64,000 nt of DNA from Streptomyces sp. NBC_01707 (GCF_041438805.1 NZ_CP109190.1:868001-932000); one strand, 5' to 3'; shown: positions 17,909-26,682, counted from the stretch's first letter. The notes: generated by a model not told the origin, from the sequence alone. Program-made: numbers and translations.

Positions 17909-18151
17909 ATGACCGTGAGAGATTTACCGCCAGTCAACGAGCTCACCGAGCAGCAGCGCCGCGGGTGGCGTTGCGTCTGGTGTCGGCACCCCCTCACGGT
18001 AGGCGACGACATCGACCTAGGGGAGCAGCGCGCCCGGCCGACGGACGGGGCCGCGTACTCATGGTTCCCTCGCGCCTGCGCCAACACCGAGGCGTGCCTG
18101 GAGCGGACCGAACAGCGGTCCGCTGACCCGTTGCACAGAGGGCGGGCATGA
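17909..18151 (+). CDS. Small Cys-rich protein, Zn-binding candidate
   Basis: An 80-residue protein with a CVWC pair (about residues 22-25) and a later Cys pair in CANTEAC, consistent with a small treble-clef or zinc-ribbon fold. It is a common type of short hypothetical protein beside XRE regulators in Streptomyces mobile regions. ATG 17909 follows GACGCGCC with only a weak ribosome site. The stop overlaps the start of a broken small gene (ATGA). Function unknown. Confidence 0.6.
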   Translation: MTVRDLPPVNELTEQQRRGWRCVWCRHPLTVGDDIDLGEQRARPTDGAAYSWFPRACANTEACLERTEQRSADPLHRGRA

Positions 18152-18320
18152 AGACCGAATCCACCGACGCCATCACCACGTCTGCTCGCCCAGACCGTGC
18201 TGAACATGGACCCGAAGACCAAGGCGCTCTGCCGACGGGACCCCCCACCACAAGGGGGACCACTACGACCCCCACACCCGCCCATCGTGGGACCACCCCG
18301 GTACCACGTGGCGTAGCTGA
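18148..18320 (+). pseudogene. Frameshifted small hypothetical protein
   Basis: ATG 18148 overlaps the preceding stop. The first frame gives MKTESTDAITT, then a second frame gives LLAQTVLNMDPKTKAL and a third gives HHKGDHYDPHTRPSW ending in TWRS and stop at 18320. The three pieces read as one protein of about 55 residues that has suffered two small indels. The partner gene upstream is intact. Function unknown; the assignment rests on coherent composition across frames. Confidence 0.45.
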
Positions 18321-18561
18321 TCTCCCGTCCGTACCCGAGGCCGGCGGTGGTTGGGGTGCGGGCGGGTTTGTCGATCATGGATTCGGCCACGCGTGCGGGG
18401 TCCAACCCTTCCGCGTGGACCAGTCCAATACCCGTTGTGCATTCGTGAACTCGGCGGTTGTGAGAGTGACTCTGAGCGTTCCGGTCTCGGACGCGCTGCC
18501 GGTGATCCCGGCTGGGCGAACGCCGAGCCGGGAGGCGGCCTGCGCCGTCAGTCGGGCTCGG

Positions 18562-19125
18562 TCAGTCCGTGCGGTGCTGCGGTTCGCACTGCCCGGGGTC
18601 GCTCTCGGTGAGAGCTGTGCGCGCGGCCTCCAGCAGTTCTTCGGAGATCGGGTTGCCCCGGGTGGCGCGGGCGAGGGCGAGGGCACCGACCATGGTGCAG
18701 AGCTGGGCCATACCGTCGTCGTCGCCGGTGGCCAGCCGGGCGGCTCGGTTCCTTACCCCGTTGATGTAGACGTGCTGGGAGCGGGCGGCCTGGTCCGGTT
18801 CGCGCCCCAGGTCGGCGGCGAATCCGGAGACGGGGCAGCCCTCCCCGGCGTGGTCGCGGTGCCAGACGGAGAGGTAGCGCTCGATCAGCGTGCGGCGGGC
18901 GGCTTCGTGGTCCCTGGTGGGTTCCTCGAGCGCCACTGGCGAGTGCGCCGCCTCCTCGCCGAAGGCGTAATCGATGGCCTCGTCGACCAGGTCCACCTTC
19001 GAGACGAACTGCTTGTGGAACCCGCCACGGGTAAGCCCGGCGGCCTTCATCAGGTCGGCGACACTGACCGCTCCCAGTCCATCAAGGCGTTCGTAACCGC
19101 CCGAAAGGACTTCACCCTCGGCTGA
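18562..19125 (-). pseudogene. TetR-family regulator lacking a normal N-terminus
   Basis: The C-terminal 180 residues are a normal TetR-type protein: SVADLMKAAGLTRGGFHKQF is the recognition helix region, followed by a ligand-binding domain ending DPGQCEPQHRTD. The first DNA-binding helix expected about 20 residues upstream (an R-x-x-I-L-x-A-A pattern) is missing; the upstream frame is GC-rich and unrelated. The gene therefore looks 5'-truncated, next to phage-like remnants. It could still be expressed from an internal start but would probably not bind DNA normally. Confidence 0.65.
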
Positions 19126-19206
19126 ACCGCCCCGGCCCAGCCCTCTCGGCGCGGACAGCACTGCGGCCCCGCCCACGGTGCGCGAGGCCGCCAAGGGGCC
19201 AAGGGG

Positions 19207-19618
19207 TCAGATGGCGCTGGACGCCGTGGTGATGCGTTCCATCAGCCTCGTGGAGTGGCAGATCTCCACCGTGGAGGCCTCGGTGACATCGTCGGCCAGT
19301 CAGATGCGGCCGGCTAGGCCTCGGTGACGACCTCCACCAGGTCCCCGATCAGCGCCACCGGCGCCGACCCGAGACAGGCGTCACCAGCCGGTACCAGGCC
19401 GAGCCCTCGGACAGCCAGTCCTGGCCGAGGACCTGACCGAGGACGATCTGCCCATGCGTGGACAGCACCGCACCGGGACCCTCATACACCACGGTGGTCG
19501 GGGCCGGGCCGGGCTCCCCGGTCACCGGGTCCAGGACAGGCTGGCCGGCTGTGCGGAAGATCCGCATCGTGTCGGTCAGCTGCGCCTCCAGGTCGGCCTT
19601 TGCCTGCGAAAGATCCAC
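19207..19618 (-). pseudogene. Phage head-completion-like gene, copy 2, frameshifted
   Basis: GTG 19618 starts a frame containing TDTMRIFRTAGQPVLDPVTG, VVYEGPGAVL and WYRLVTPVS, after which a frameshift is needed to reach APVALIGDLVEVVTEA, then another shift and one TGA stop before LADDVTEASTVEIC ending at 19207. This order matches small actinophage head-closure or head-tail connector proteins of the DUF6093 type. At least two frameshifts and a nonsense codon make it a pseudogene. It lies 10 bases after the stop of a related copy. Confidence 0.6.
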
Positions 19619-19628
19619 CGGCACCGGG

Positions 19629-20145
19629 TCACGCCCCGGTCGTCTGCGTGGACTCGTCGAGCCACGTGGTGCGGACGACGGCGAGCGAGTCGGCATCGGA
19701 GATGTCCAGGACCCGCCACACGCGGTTGATCAGGCCCGGGTCCTGCGCGGCCTCGGTGACGCGCCCGGGGTCGTCACGCGACGCGAGCGTGGCATCCAGC
19801 GGGTCAGGAGCCGGTAGCGGTTACGGGTGTCGTCGGCGTACGCCTGTCCTTCCAGGGATAGGACCAGGCCCGCCGGACGCGAAGATCGCACCGGCCCCGG
19901 TGGAGAGGATCTGGTCGGGGCCGGGGTGGTACTCGCCGGAGTCCGGGTCAGGGATAGGACCAGGCCCGCCGGACGCGAAGATCGCACCGGCCCCGGTGGA
20001 GAGGATCTGGTCGGGGGCCGGGGTGGTACTCGCCGGAGTCCGGGTCAAGGACCGGCTCTCTGGGGCGGAAGATCTCGACAGTGTCCAGGAGGATGCGCGT
20101 CTCGACGATGGGGGCGACGGCGGCAAGCGAAAGCCCCTCAGAGGC
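19629..20145 (-). pseudogene. Phage head-completion-like gene, copy 1, with internal duplication
   Basis: The minus strand reads ETRILLDTVEIFRPREPVLD, then a duplicated 32-codon block (DPDSGEYHPGPDQILSTGAG), and after a gap NRVWRVLDISDADSLAVVRT and a normal-looking end at 19629. It is paralogous to the adjacent copy 2. The first repeat unit carries one extra base relative to the second, shifting the frame. No start codon is evident. Two tandem, broken copies suggest the remains of an integrated actinophage or phage-like element. Confidence 0.6.
19855..20047. repeat. 96-bp tandem duplication
   Basis: Two units, 19855-19950 and 19951-20047, are essentially identical from GGGATAGGACCAGGCCCGCC onward. 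The second has one additional G in a run (GTCGGGGGCC versus GTCGGGGCC). The unit length of 96 is a multiple of three, so the original duplication was in frame within the phage-like gene and the extra base came later. Confidence 0.85.
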
Positions 20146-20274
20146 GGAGGAGTGCTCATATGTTCGAACGCAGGGGGGGTGCGCGGACAGCTCCCCCGGC
20201 CCGACGAAAGAGCGGACCCATGGGGCCGACCCAGGTGCGCAGGTCTCGGCCCGACGTGAGGATTGTTCTACCGG

Positions 20275-20319
20275 TGGTGGCTCAGATGTCCCTTCGACTG
20301 GACCGCCGCCGGACCTACC
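20275..20319. repeat. Dispersed repeat copy B
   Basis: Matches 15312-15353 apart from a short indel. Here it lies between the phage-like remnants and the DUF6233-like pseudogene. Copies are in the same orientation. Confidence 0.65.
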
Positions 20320-20648
20320 CGAGCACCCCAAGCTCAGTGTCCGGTCGGCAGTGGATGCAGGCACGCATCCCGTCGGCGAGCGCGGCGAGAGCTTGCTCCC
20401 GGGCGATGGCCCGCTGGCGCTTCCCCGCCGCGCGGCACCCGCCAAGTGGACTTCGATCGGCCGTGCGCCTGCACCGATGCTGAGCTCGACAACCCAGTCC
20501 GGCGTCGGCGGCCGCCGCTGTTCGCCCTGCCGCCTCTCCCTCTCCGCTGCTCGGCCGCCGCGATCGCCACGTCGATGCAGTCCACCCACATCGCGTACCA
20601 GGTCCGCAGGGTACAGAGCCGAGGCAGATCGGGTGGGAGGTCGGACAT
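20315..20648 (-). pseudogene. DUF6233-like small protein, two frameshifts
   Basis: ATG 20648 begins MSDLPPDLPRLCTLRTWYAM. The conserved middle, PPTPDWVVELSIGAGARPIE, lies in a second frame, and the conserved end, RACIHCRPDTELGVLG, in a third, stopping at 20315. In order these are the hallmark pieces of the DUF6233 family, abundant in streptomycetes, of unknown function. Two indels separate them, so no full-length protein can be made. Sequencing error could explain it, but neighbouring genes show the same decay. Confidence 0.75.
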
Positions 20649-20729
20649 GCGTTCGATTGCAGTGTTGTCGGCATGGTCAAGCCCCCGCCGCTCGGGCAGG
20701 GGCTCCGGGACGTAATGCGCTCATTCTGG

Positions 20730-20903
20730 CTAGTCGGGCGGCTCATCCGGCAGGGGTCGATCTTCGGTGCTGCGCCGCTTCTTGATCTCATCCTCGAGCC
20801 GCTTGGCCGTCCCCTCGGCTTCCTTCTGCCGGTCGCCTCTCACCCTTCCTGTCGCTTCCCCCGCCTTGCCTGGGAGTTTGCCCTTGCCGCTCCGCCGCGT
20901 CAT
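20730..20903 (-). CDS. CsbD-like stress mini-protein
   Basis: A 57-residue, highly charged protein with GKGKLPGKAGEATGRVRGD followed by a KEAEGTAKRL segment. This K/G-rich pattern is typical of the CsbD family, small general-stress proteins of unknown mechanism. ATG 20903 is preceded by GGAGCC. It is upstream of the DUF6233-like remnant on the same strand and divergent from the gene at 21050. No defects are seen. Confidence 0.65.
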   Translation of the reverse strand: MTRRSGKGKLPGKAGEATGRVRGDRQKEAEGTAKRLEDEIKKRRSTEDRPLPDEPPD

Positions 20904-21049
20904 AACGGCTCCTCGCGTGTGCGAATCCTTGCGTTCTCAAGCTAGGACACCTCAGGGCATGTCGCGTTGCGTGAGAGACAGCGAGAGGGCGGATGCGCCT
21001 GCCATGTCCGCCACCCACCATCTCGCAGACGCCGATAGAAGGGACCCGC

Positions 21050-21376
21050 ATGTCCGACGCTGCCCTGCTGCAATCCCTCGGCGTCGACCCGTTCCAGCTG
21101 GACCCCGCCCCACCAGGGGCCCCACGCCAGAGCGCCGGAGCCGAGCGGCTCGACGGCAACCATCCGTGCGTGGGCTGCGGCCAGCCCGCGAGAGCAACCG
21201 GGGTCGTCACCGTGCCCGGATCCGGCCGTCGCTGGTTGGACCGGTGCATGCCCTGCCTCATCGCCACCACCCCACGCGGTGGTCCCCGCGCACCGCTCAC
21301 GGACACGCTGGCCGTTCTGCAAAAGGCAGCCCGAAAAGCAGGCGCCGCCGTGACCATCAGGACCGACGAGCCGTAG
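21050..21376 (+). CDS. Small zinc-ribbon-like hypothetical protein
   Basis: A 108-residue protein with two Cys pairs, CVGC (about residues 41-44) and CMPC (about 66-69), spaced like a zinc ribbon, followed by a helical tail. GAAGGGA lies five bases before ATG 21050. A strong terminator-like hairpin follows 28 bases after the stop. It may bind nucleic acid or act as an accessory factor, but no family name is recognised. Confidence 0.65.
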   Translation: MSDAALLQSLGVDPFQLDPAPPGAPRQSAGAERLDGNHPCVGCGQPARATGVVTVPGSGRRWLDRCMPCLIATTPRGGPRAPLTDTLAVLQKAARKAGAAVTIRTDEP

Positions 21377-21403
21377 CGGCCCTGATCCAGCTGCGTGAAA
21401 CAC

Positions 21404-21448
21404 GAGCGGCCGCCGGTGCACCTTCGTTCGGTGCAACGGCGGCCGCCT
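21404..21448. terminator. Long bidirectional hairpin
   Basis: Arms GCGGCCGCCG (21406-21415) and CGGCGGCCGC (21437-21446) are perfect, extended inside by GTGCACC / GGTGCA pairs around a TTCGTTC loop. It separates the convergent genes ending at 21376 (plus) and 21463 (minus) and probably terminates both. Confidence 0.75.
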
Positions 21449-21462
21449 CGGCAGGGGCGCTA

Positions 21463-21636
21463 CTACAACTGCCGCTCGATCTTGGATTCCGGAACCTGCT
21501 CTTGTTGCATGTTCTTCTCGTTCTTGACGGTGTAGCGAGTCTGTTGCCCGCTACCCTCGGCCGCCTGGATCGTGCCCTGCGCCTGCTGGCCTTCTTGGTT
21601 CCGGTACTCCACGCGCTGTCCCTGCTTGTACGGCAT
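21463..21636 (-). CDS. HVA1/Tudor-like (DUF2945-type) mini-protein
   Basis: A 57-residue protein beginning MPYKQGQRVEYRNQEGQ, then GTIQAAEGSGQQTRYTVKN, ending ESKIERQL. This is the recognisable core of the hypervirulence-associated/Tudor-like DUF2945 family, small beta-barrel proteins of unknown function. GGAGAG precedes the ATG at 21636. It is convergent with the zinc-ribbon gene across a shared hairpin. It looks intact. Confidence 0.72.
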   Translation of the reverse strand: MPYKQGQRVEYRNQEGQQAQGTIQAAEGSGQQTRYTVKNEKNMQQEQVPESKIERQL

Positions 21637-21904
21637 GAGCTCTCCAAGTCGCTGTGAGTCGGTGGGAGGATGGCCCCACTCGTTCGGGGGAGGCGCCCCT
21701 CCTTGCGCCAGGGACTATCGCTGGACGCACTGACAGCTCACCCCCGCCTCCACACCGCAGCAACCCTTACGGGCCGAATGGAGGAAGTCGTAGTCTGCCG
21801 TCGTGGACCGCTATCACCTGACGCTGTCGATCGGAGCCCGGGCCGTCATGCGCGGGTGGTGGGTTCACCGGGGGAAGGCCCCCAGAGACCGCCGAGGTCG
21901 AGAA

Positions 21905-22275
21905 CAGGTGATCGCGGACGCGAAGAACGGGCCGCTGGCCCACCTGCCCTCCGGAAATTTCCAGGCGAATGCCGCCTGGCTCGCCCTGGCCGCACTCACC
22001 CAAAACCTGATGCGCGCCATGGGCACCCTGGCCTCCGCCTTCCACGCCAAGGCCACCACCGCCACGATCCGGGCTCAGCCCATCGCCGTCCCGGCCCAGA
22101 TCGCCCGCGGAGCCCGCCGACTGATGCTCCACCTACCCACCAACTGGCCCTGGCAGGACGTGAGTTTAGCGGTGTGGTGTCGGTGCTCGTATTCGTTGGG
22201 GCTGACGCCTGGCAGCCACTCTTCGCCGCCCTGCATGCCCCACCCCACAGCTGCCGCCCCATCCGACCCGCCCGA
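21905..22275 (+). mobile_element. IS1380-family transposase, C-terminal fragment
   Basis: The plus strand encodes EQVIADAKNGPLAHLPSGNF, then NAAWLALAALTQNLMRAMG and LMLHLPTNWPWQD, matching the C-terminal part of IS1380-type transposases. The frame is interrupted at 22160 by a 47-bp insert; removing it joins WPWQD to AWQPLFAALHAPP. The catalytic N-terminal part is absent. No inverted repeat could be identified. This is a dead remnant. Confidence 0.72.
22159..22205. repeat. 47-bp exact copy of IS3 fragment sequence
   Basis: Identical over 47 bases to 28866-28912, which lies within the 3' end of an IS3-type orfB remnant. Here it interrupts the IS1380 reading frame and is bounded by GAC on both sides (22157-22159 and 22204-22206), like a 3-bp target duplication. 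Confidence 0.8.
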
Positions 22276-22440
22276 AAGGGCCCGAGACCTGTGGACATGT
22301 GGAAAAGCTGGGCAGACCAGCGACTATCCCACGCCCACCGCCAGCCGAAGAACACTAAACGATCACTCGGACATCAAGCCGGTGGATCCAGGCTGAACAA
22401 CGGCTCCTACCAGTCTCGCGCCCGAGTACGGGGAGTACGA

Positions 22441-22471
22441 GGAAGGCCCCCGCCGGGGGCGAGGGCCTTCC
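22441..22471 (-). terminator. Terminator after S8 protease gene
   Basis: Arms GGAAGGCCC and GGGCCTTCC form a 9-bp stem around a GC-rich loop, about 100 bases downstream of the protease stop at 22567 on the minus strand. Confidence 0.7.
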
Positions 22472-22566
22472 CGTCGGTGTGCCAGCGTCCGCGGAACCCG
22501 GAGAGGTCCGCGGACCGGAACCGCGGAGGGCGCGAGCCCTGGACCGCGGTTCCGGCCTGGCGCGGG

Positions 22567-25500
22567 CTACTTCGTCAGGTAGGCGTCGACGATGGTCTCG
22601 TCGACGGTGTTGCCCTGCTTGTCCACGGCTTGGGCCTTGAACGAAACGCTGCCGCCGGCCTTCGGGTTGGTGACCTGGACCCGGCCGTCGCACACGCTCA
22701 GCTTCTGCCAGTGGGCTCCCTTGTCGTAGGAGGCCCACACGCTCAGGGACTTGAGGTTGCGGCCCGCGGCGGTTCCCTTGACGGTCACCGGCACCCACGT
22801 CTTCGCCCGTGCCTTGCCCGTGTTGTCGAGGGACAGGGCAGGGGTGAATCGCACGACGGAGGTGGGGAGCTTTGTGATCCCGGGGGCGTACTCGGAGGAG
22901 AACGTCCAGCTCGCGGTCATGCTCGTGGAGACGTCGGCGACCGTGCCGCGCTTGACCGAGACAGTCAGCCGGTAGTCGGCCCGCTCGTTCTCCGCGATGT
23001 AGAAGACGTCCATCGGGTAGATGCTGGTGTTGACAAGCTCACCGTTGCGGTAGAGGGACGTCCGCGCGCTCTCGATCGGTGCGTTGTTGTTGCTGATGTT
23101 CCCTTCGCCGTCCGAGAAGAGCGGAAGCCGCCCGTCGATCGCCTCGTCGGCCCGGAGCAGGCCGGCGCCCTCCGGGAGATCCGGCCCGAAGACACCGACG
23201 TTGAACACGTCCTGGTAGGAGCGCCCGGGCTTGAACGTCCTCTCGGGTGCGTCATAGCTGGTCTCGTAGGAGTCGTTCGCGTCGACCTGCACGAAGCCCA
23301 GCGCCCACGAGTTGTTCCCCGAGAGCAGGTGCAGGGTGCCGGTGTAGGGCAGGGCGTGCACGGTGCCGAGGCCGCCCCCGCCCTCGGTGGCTGGCGTGAT
23401 GAATCCGAACTTGCCCTTCGCCGGTGCTCCGATCTTCGCCTGGACCTTGGCGAACTCCCGGGACTTGGCGTGGTGGGTGAAGCCGGTGAGGTACCTGTCA
23501 CCGGTCGGCTGGTACACCAGGTGGTACTCGTCGTGCCCGTTGACGCCGCTGGAGAAGGTAGCCGAGAGCTGCTGGGTCAGCCGGTCGCCCGCGGCCGCCT
23601 TGGGGCCGAGGTGGCCGGTGCGGTACTTCGCGAGGGAGTTGGTGAAGACCCCGTAGCGGGTGCCGGATCCGCCGGGCAGCTCGATGCCCGCGCTGAAGAA
23701 GCCGAAGACCTGCTGGGCGGAACGGTCGGGGACGGTGATGTCGAGCGCCTTGGCGGTGCGTGCGTCCACCGTCACCGTGGTGTCCTTGGCGACGTCGAGG
23801 CTGGGCTGGTTGAACCAGTCACCGCCCTGGTCGTACGAACCCTCCGGGTCGACCCGGACCATGCTGTTGAGGAAGTACCGGCCCTTGGGGACACGTACCG
23901 AGTGCGTGTCGCCGTTCAGCACGGTGTTGGCACCCTTGGCGAGTCCCGACAGGCCTTGCAGCTGGGCGTCCCAGGCGGGCGCGGGCTTGCCCTTGCGGTC
24001 CAGGCTCTTCACCGTGACGGTGTACATCTCGGACTCGCGGTCCACGGCCAGCGCAGTGCCGACGGTCTGCCCGTCGCCGGCGGCCGTGATCCGTCCTGTG
24101 AAGGCACCGGTCGTGTCACCGCCGAGGCGGGTGTCGGCGGTGACCTTCACGGTCGCCTCGCCGTGCGCCGGGACGGTGACGCGGTCGTCCGTGGTGAACA
24201 TCCCACTGGGCGCGGCGCTTCCGTCCGGCCCGGTGGCGTCCACGGTCAGCTTCAGGGTGACCGGGGAGTCGCCCGAGTTGCGGTACGTGAGGTCCTTGGT
24301 GAGCGGCTGGTCGTCGGTGTGCGGCCACTGCGCGACACCGAACGAGAGCGACGCCTCGCGGGCGACGACGGTCTGCTTGATCGCGTTCCGCAGGTCGACG
24401 CGGCCCGAACCCTGCTCGAAGGCCGTGTACCCGCCGGGCGTCGTCGAGGAGACCAGCGCGTCCTTGATGTCGTCGCCGGTCCAGTCGGGGTGCTGCTGGG
24501 CCAGGATGGCGGCGGCCCCGGCGACGTGCGGGGTGGCCATGGAGGTGCCGTTGAGGGCGATGTAGCCGTCCGCGACAGGGGCGGCGACACCGGCCAAGTA
24601 GCTGTCGTGCGCGGCCGCGGCCCCGATGGCCACACCGGGCGCCGTCAGGTCCGGCTTGATGCCGCCGTCACCGACGCGCGGGCCGGTGCTGGAGAACGCG
24701 GCCAGCTTGTCCTGCTTGTCCACCGCGCCGACGGTGAGGGCGGCGTCGGCGCTGCCAGGCGAGCCGACCGTTCCGGATCCCTGCTCGCCGTTGTTGCCCG
24801 CCGCGATGACGAAGAGTGCTCCGCTCTCGGCCGACAGCCTGTTGACGGCCTCCTCCCCCGGATCGATCTCCGGGGAGTCATAGGTGCCGAGGCTGAGATT
24901 GACGACGTCCGCCTTCTCGGCGACGGCCCACTCCATGCCCGCGATGATCTGGGACATGCTGCCGCTGCCGCTGTCGCCGAGGACCTTGCCGTTGAGGATG
25001 CGGGCCCCCGGCGCCACACCCTTGTACTTACCACCGGACTTGGCGCCGGTGCCGGCCGTGATGGACGCGACATGCGTGCCGTGACCGAACCGGTCCTCGG
25101 CGTCCGGCGAGTCGGAGAAGTTCTGCTCGGCGACGACCTGTCCGGCCAGATCGGGGTGGGTGGTGTCGACGCCTGTGTCGAGCACGGCGATGCGCGAACC
25201 GGTGCCGTCGAAACCGGCCGCCCAAGCCTCGGGGCCACCGATCTGGGGAACACTCTTGTCCAGGCTCGCCTGGACGACGCTGTCCAGCCACACCGAGGCG
25301 ATACCCGGAGCGACGCTGCGCTTCGTGGCGTCGGCCGCCCCGTCGGTGACCGCCGACCACAGCTCCGCGGTGTCGTTCGCGGGCGCGGCGATGGCGTCGG
25401 CGTTGATACTCGGCAGGGTGCGCCGGATTTTGGCACCGGCGGTGGAGCGCAGCGCCGTCCTGGCCGCCGTACGGGCCGCGTCGTACATCACGATGAGCCG

Positions 25501-25938
25501 CAGGTCATGGCGCTGCGCGTAGGCCGGCGTGCTCAGTGTGGTGATGTCGAACAGGCGCCGGTCCACCCGGCCGCTCCGGACCAGGCCCAGGGCGTCATCA
25601 GGCAGGGCGTAGGTGCGCCCGTCGCGGGTCTCCACCCGGATGGGTATGTCCTCCCGCCCCTTGGCGGGACGAGCGGCGACGATCTCACCCTTCGCGTTCA
25701 CCGCGATCCGGTCGCCGGTGATCAGTGGGATCCACCGGTGCACACCCGCACCGGCCGAAGCCGTCTCGATCGCGGGGCCCGACCCGAAGGTCGAGGCCGA
25801 AGCCGAGGACGGCCTGGCGGACGACGCCGAGCCGGCGGGGGTCGCGAGTGCCAAGGACACCGACGGGGTAGCGGCGACCAGCAGCATGCTGATTCCCAAG
25901 ACCGTGCCGATGGCAGGTCTCTTGGACGTGAATTTCAC
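22567..25938 (-). CDS. Large secreted S8 subtilisin-like protease
   Basis: A 1,123-residue exported serine protease. A signal peptide covers about residues 1-37 (hydrophobic GTVLGISMLLVAATPSVSLA), followed by a propeptide to about 230. The subtilase domain has Asp254 in AVLDTGVD, His286 in GHGTHVAS, oxyanion Asn382 in AAGNNG and Ser466 in NGTSMATPHVAG, so the triad is intact. About 600 C-terminal residues form beta-rich domains. GTG 25938 with GAGAGG six bases upstream is chosen over the ATG at 25983. Single gene with its own terminator; no adjacent regulator. Nothing convincing is seen between 25939 and 26175 apart from its promoter region. The long open frame on the opposite strand (21670-26190) is its shadow. 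Confidence 0.93.
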   Translation of the reverse strand: MKFTSKRPAIGTVLGISMLLVAATPSVSLALATPAGSASSARPSSASASTFGSGPAIETASAGAGVHRWIPLITGDRIAVNAKGEIVAARPAKGREDIPIRVETRDGRTYALPDDALGLVRSGRVDRRLFDITTLSTPAYAQRHDLRLIVMYDAARTAARTALRSTAGAKIRRTLPSINADAIAAPANDTAELWSAVTDGAADATKRSVAPGIASVWLDSVVQASLDKSVPQIGGPEAWAAGFDGTGSRIAVLDTGVDTTHPDLAGQVVAEQNFSDSPDAEDRFGHGTHVASITAGTGAKSGGKYKGVAPGARILNGKVLGDSGSGSMSQIIAGMEWAVAEKADVVNLSLGTYDSPEIDPGEEAVNRLSAESGALFVIAAGNNGEQGSGTVGSPGSADAALTVGAVDKQDKLAAFSSTGPRVGDGGIKPDLTAPGVAIGAAAAHDSYLAGVAAPVADGYIALNGTSMATPHVAGAAAILAQQHPDWTGDDIKDALVSSTTPGGYTAFEQGSGRVDLRNAIKQTVVAREASLSFGVAQWPHTDDQPLTKDLTYRNSGDSPVTLKLTVDATGPDGSAAPSGMFTTDDRVTVPAHGEATVKVTADTRLGGDTTGAFTGRITAAGDGQTVGTALAVDRESEMYTVTVKSLDRKGKPAPAWDAQLQGLSGLAKGANTVLNGDTHSVRVPKGRYFLNSMVRVDPEGSYDQGGDWFNQPSLDVAKDTTVTVDARTAKALDITVPDRSAQQVFGFFSAGIELPGGSGTRYGVFTNSLAKYRTGHLGPKAAAGDRLTQQLSATFSSGVNGHDEYHLVYQPTGDRYLTGFTHHAKSREFAKVQAKIGAPAKGKFGFITPATEGGGGLGTVHALPYTGTLHLLSGNNSWALGFVQVDANDSYETSYDAPERTFKPGRSYQDVFNVGVFGPDLPEGAGLLRADEAIDGRLPLFSDGEGNISNNNAPIESARTSLYRNGELVNTSIYPMDVFYIAENERADYRLTVSVKRGTVADVSTSMTASWTFSSEYAPGITKLPTSVVRFTPALSLDNTGKARAKTWVPVTVKGTAAGRNLKSLSVWASYDKGAHWQKLSVCDGRVQVTNPKAGGSVSFKAQAVDKQGNTVDETIVDAYLTK

Positions 25939-26174
25939 GGTTTCCTCTCGCTCATTCACCCCGCGCCGACGCGTGGGTTTCACGGTGGACTTGGGGTGCG
26001 CCGCACGTACGTTGTCGGGCGTCTTCCGTCACCGCCCGGGGGGTCATGTGTCGACCATGTACCCGGGCCCAGGGTTGCGTCGGTCATTTGGCTGCATGAC
26101 CAACTCCTGGCTGCTCAGGCGCCCGTGCGCCGTCGACTCCTGCTGACTGTGCGATCAGCATCACCTGCGAGCGC

Positions 26175-26245
26175 TACGATCTCGACCTGATTCGGCGTAG
26201 CCCGAAGAACGACATTCCGGAGGGATCACCCAGGCTGTCATGGTC
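26175..26245. repeat. Imperfect dispersed repeat, copy 1
   Basis: About 70 bases, from TACGATCTCGACCTGATTCGG to CATGGTC, resemble 27394-27466 at roughly 80 percent with small indels. Copy 1 borders the IS701 remnant; copy 2 contains the start region of the ArsR-family gene. The relation suggests an old duplication or an IS end. Confidence 0.5.
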
Positions 26246-26640
26246 TGCTGTGGGACCTCGCGTATTCCGGACAGGCCCGTGAACGTTCTGATTGGCTGAT
26301 GCGGGCTTGGTGTTGTCGTCTGCGTCGCCATGTCGACCCGTGCAGTGACGATGCCAGCCGGGATAGCGGCGTACTTGGTGGTCGTCGAGGCCGCGCTCCT
26401 GCTTCGCGGTCTGGAAGCATTCCTCAACAGCCCACCGGCTGACTGCTACTGAGGTCAGTTGGTCCAGCGCGGTCCCGGCGGGACATAGGCGATGTAGTAG
26501 GAGATCTCCTCGGGCCGGCCGACACTGCGGCGGGCGACGACCCGGCGCCGGCGGTCTTCGCGATGCCAGGGCCGAACCTCGACGCGAGCCCAGTCATCCA
26601 CAGTCGACGGGTCCGCTTTATCTCCCTTGGCCCCCGCGTC
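26238..26640 (-). mobile_element. IS701-family transposase fragment
   Basis: The minus strand encodes VVARRSVGRPEEISYYIAYV, then after a one-base shift ALDQLTSVAVSRWAVEECFQ and GLDDHQVRRYPGWHRH. These are characteristic IS701-type motifs including the catalytic Glu region (WAVEECFQ). The N-terminal two thirds and the extreme C-terminus are absent. The frameshift and truncation make it inactive. Confidence 0.75.
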
Positions 26641-26682
26641 TCCCATAGCCACCCGCCGCACCCACGGTCCCGGCTCAGCGGC

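Noticed and set aside
18375..18560. Minus-strand frame next to the TetR remnant
   Set aside because: It contains a protein-like stretch (GTLRVTLTTAEFTNAQRVLD) but no family, start or ribosome site; left unannotated.
21670..26190. A plus-strand open frame of about 1,500 codons
   Set aside because: It lies opposite the S8 protease gene, whose triad and signal peptide are clear. Codon bias in high-GC DNA keeps antisense frames open; composition is Gly/Arg/Val-rich with no motif.
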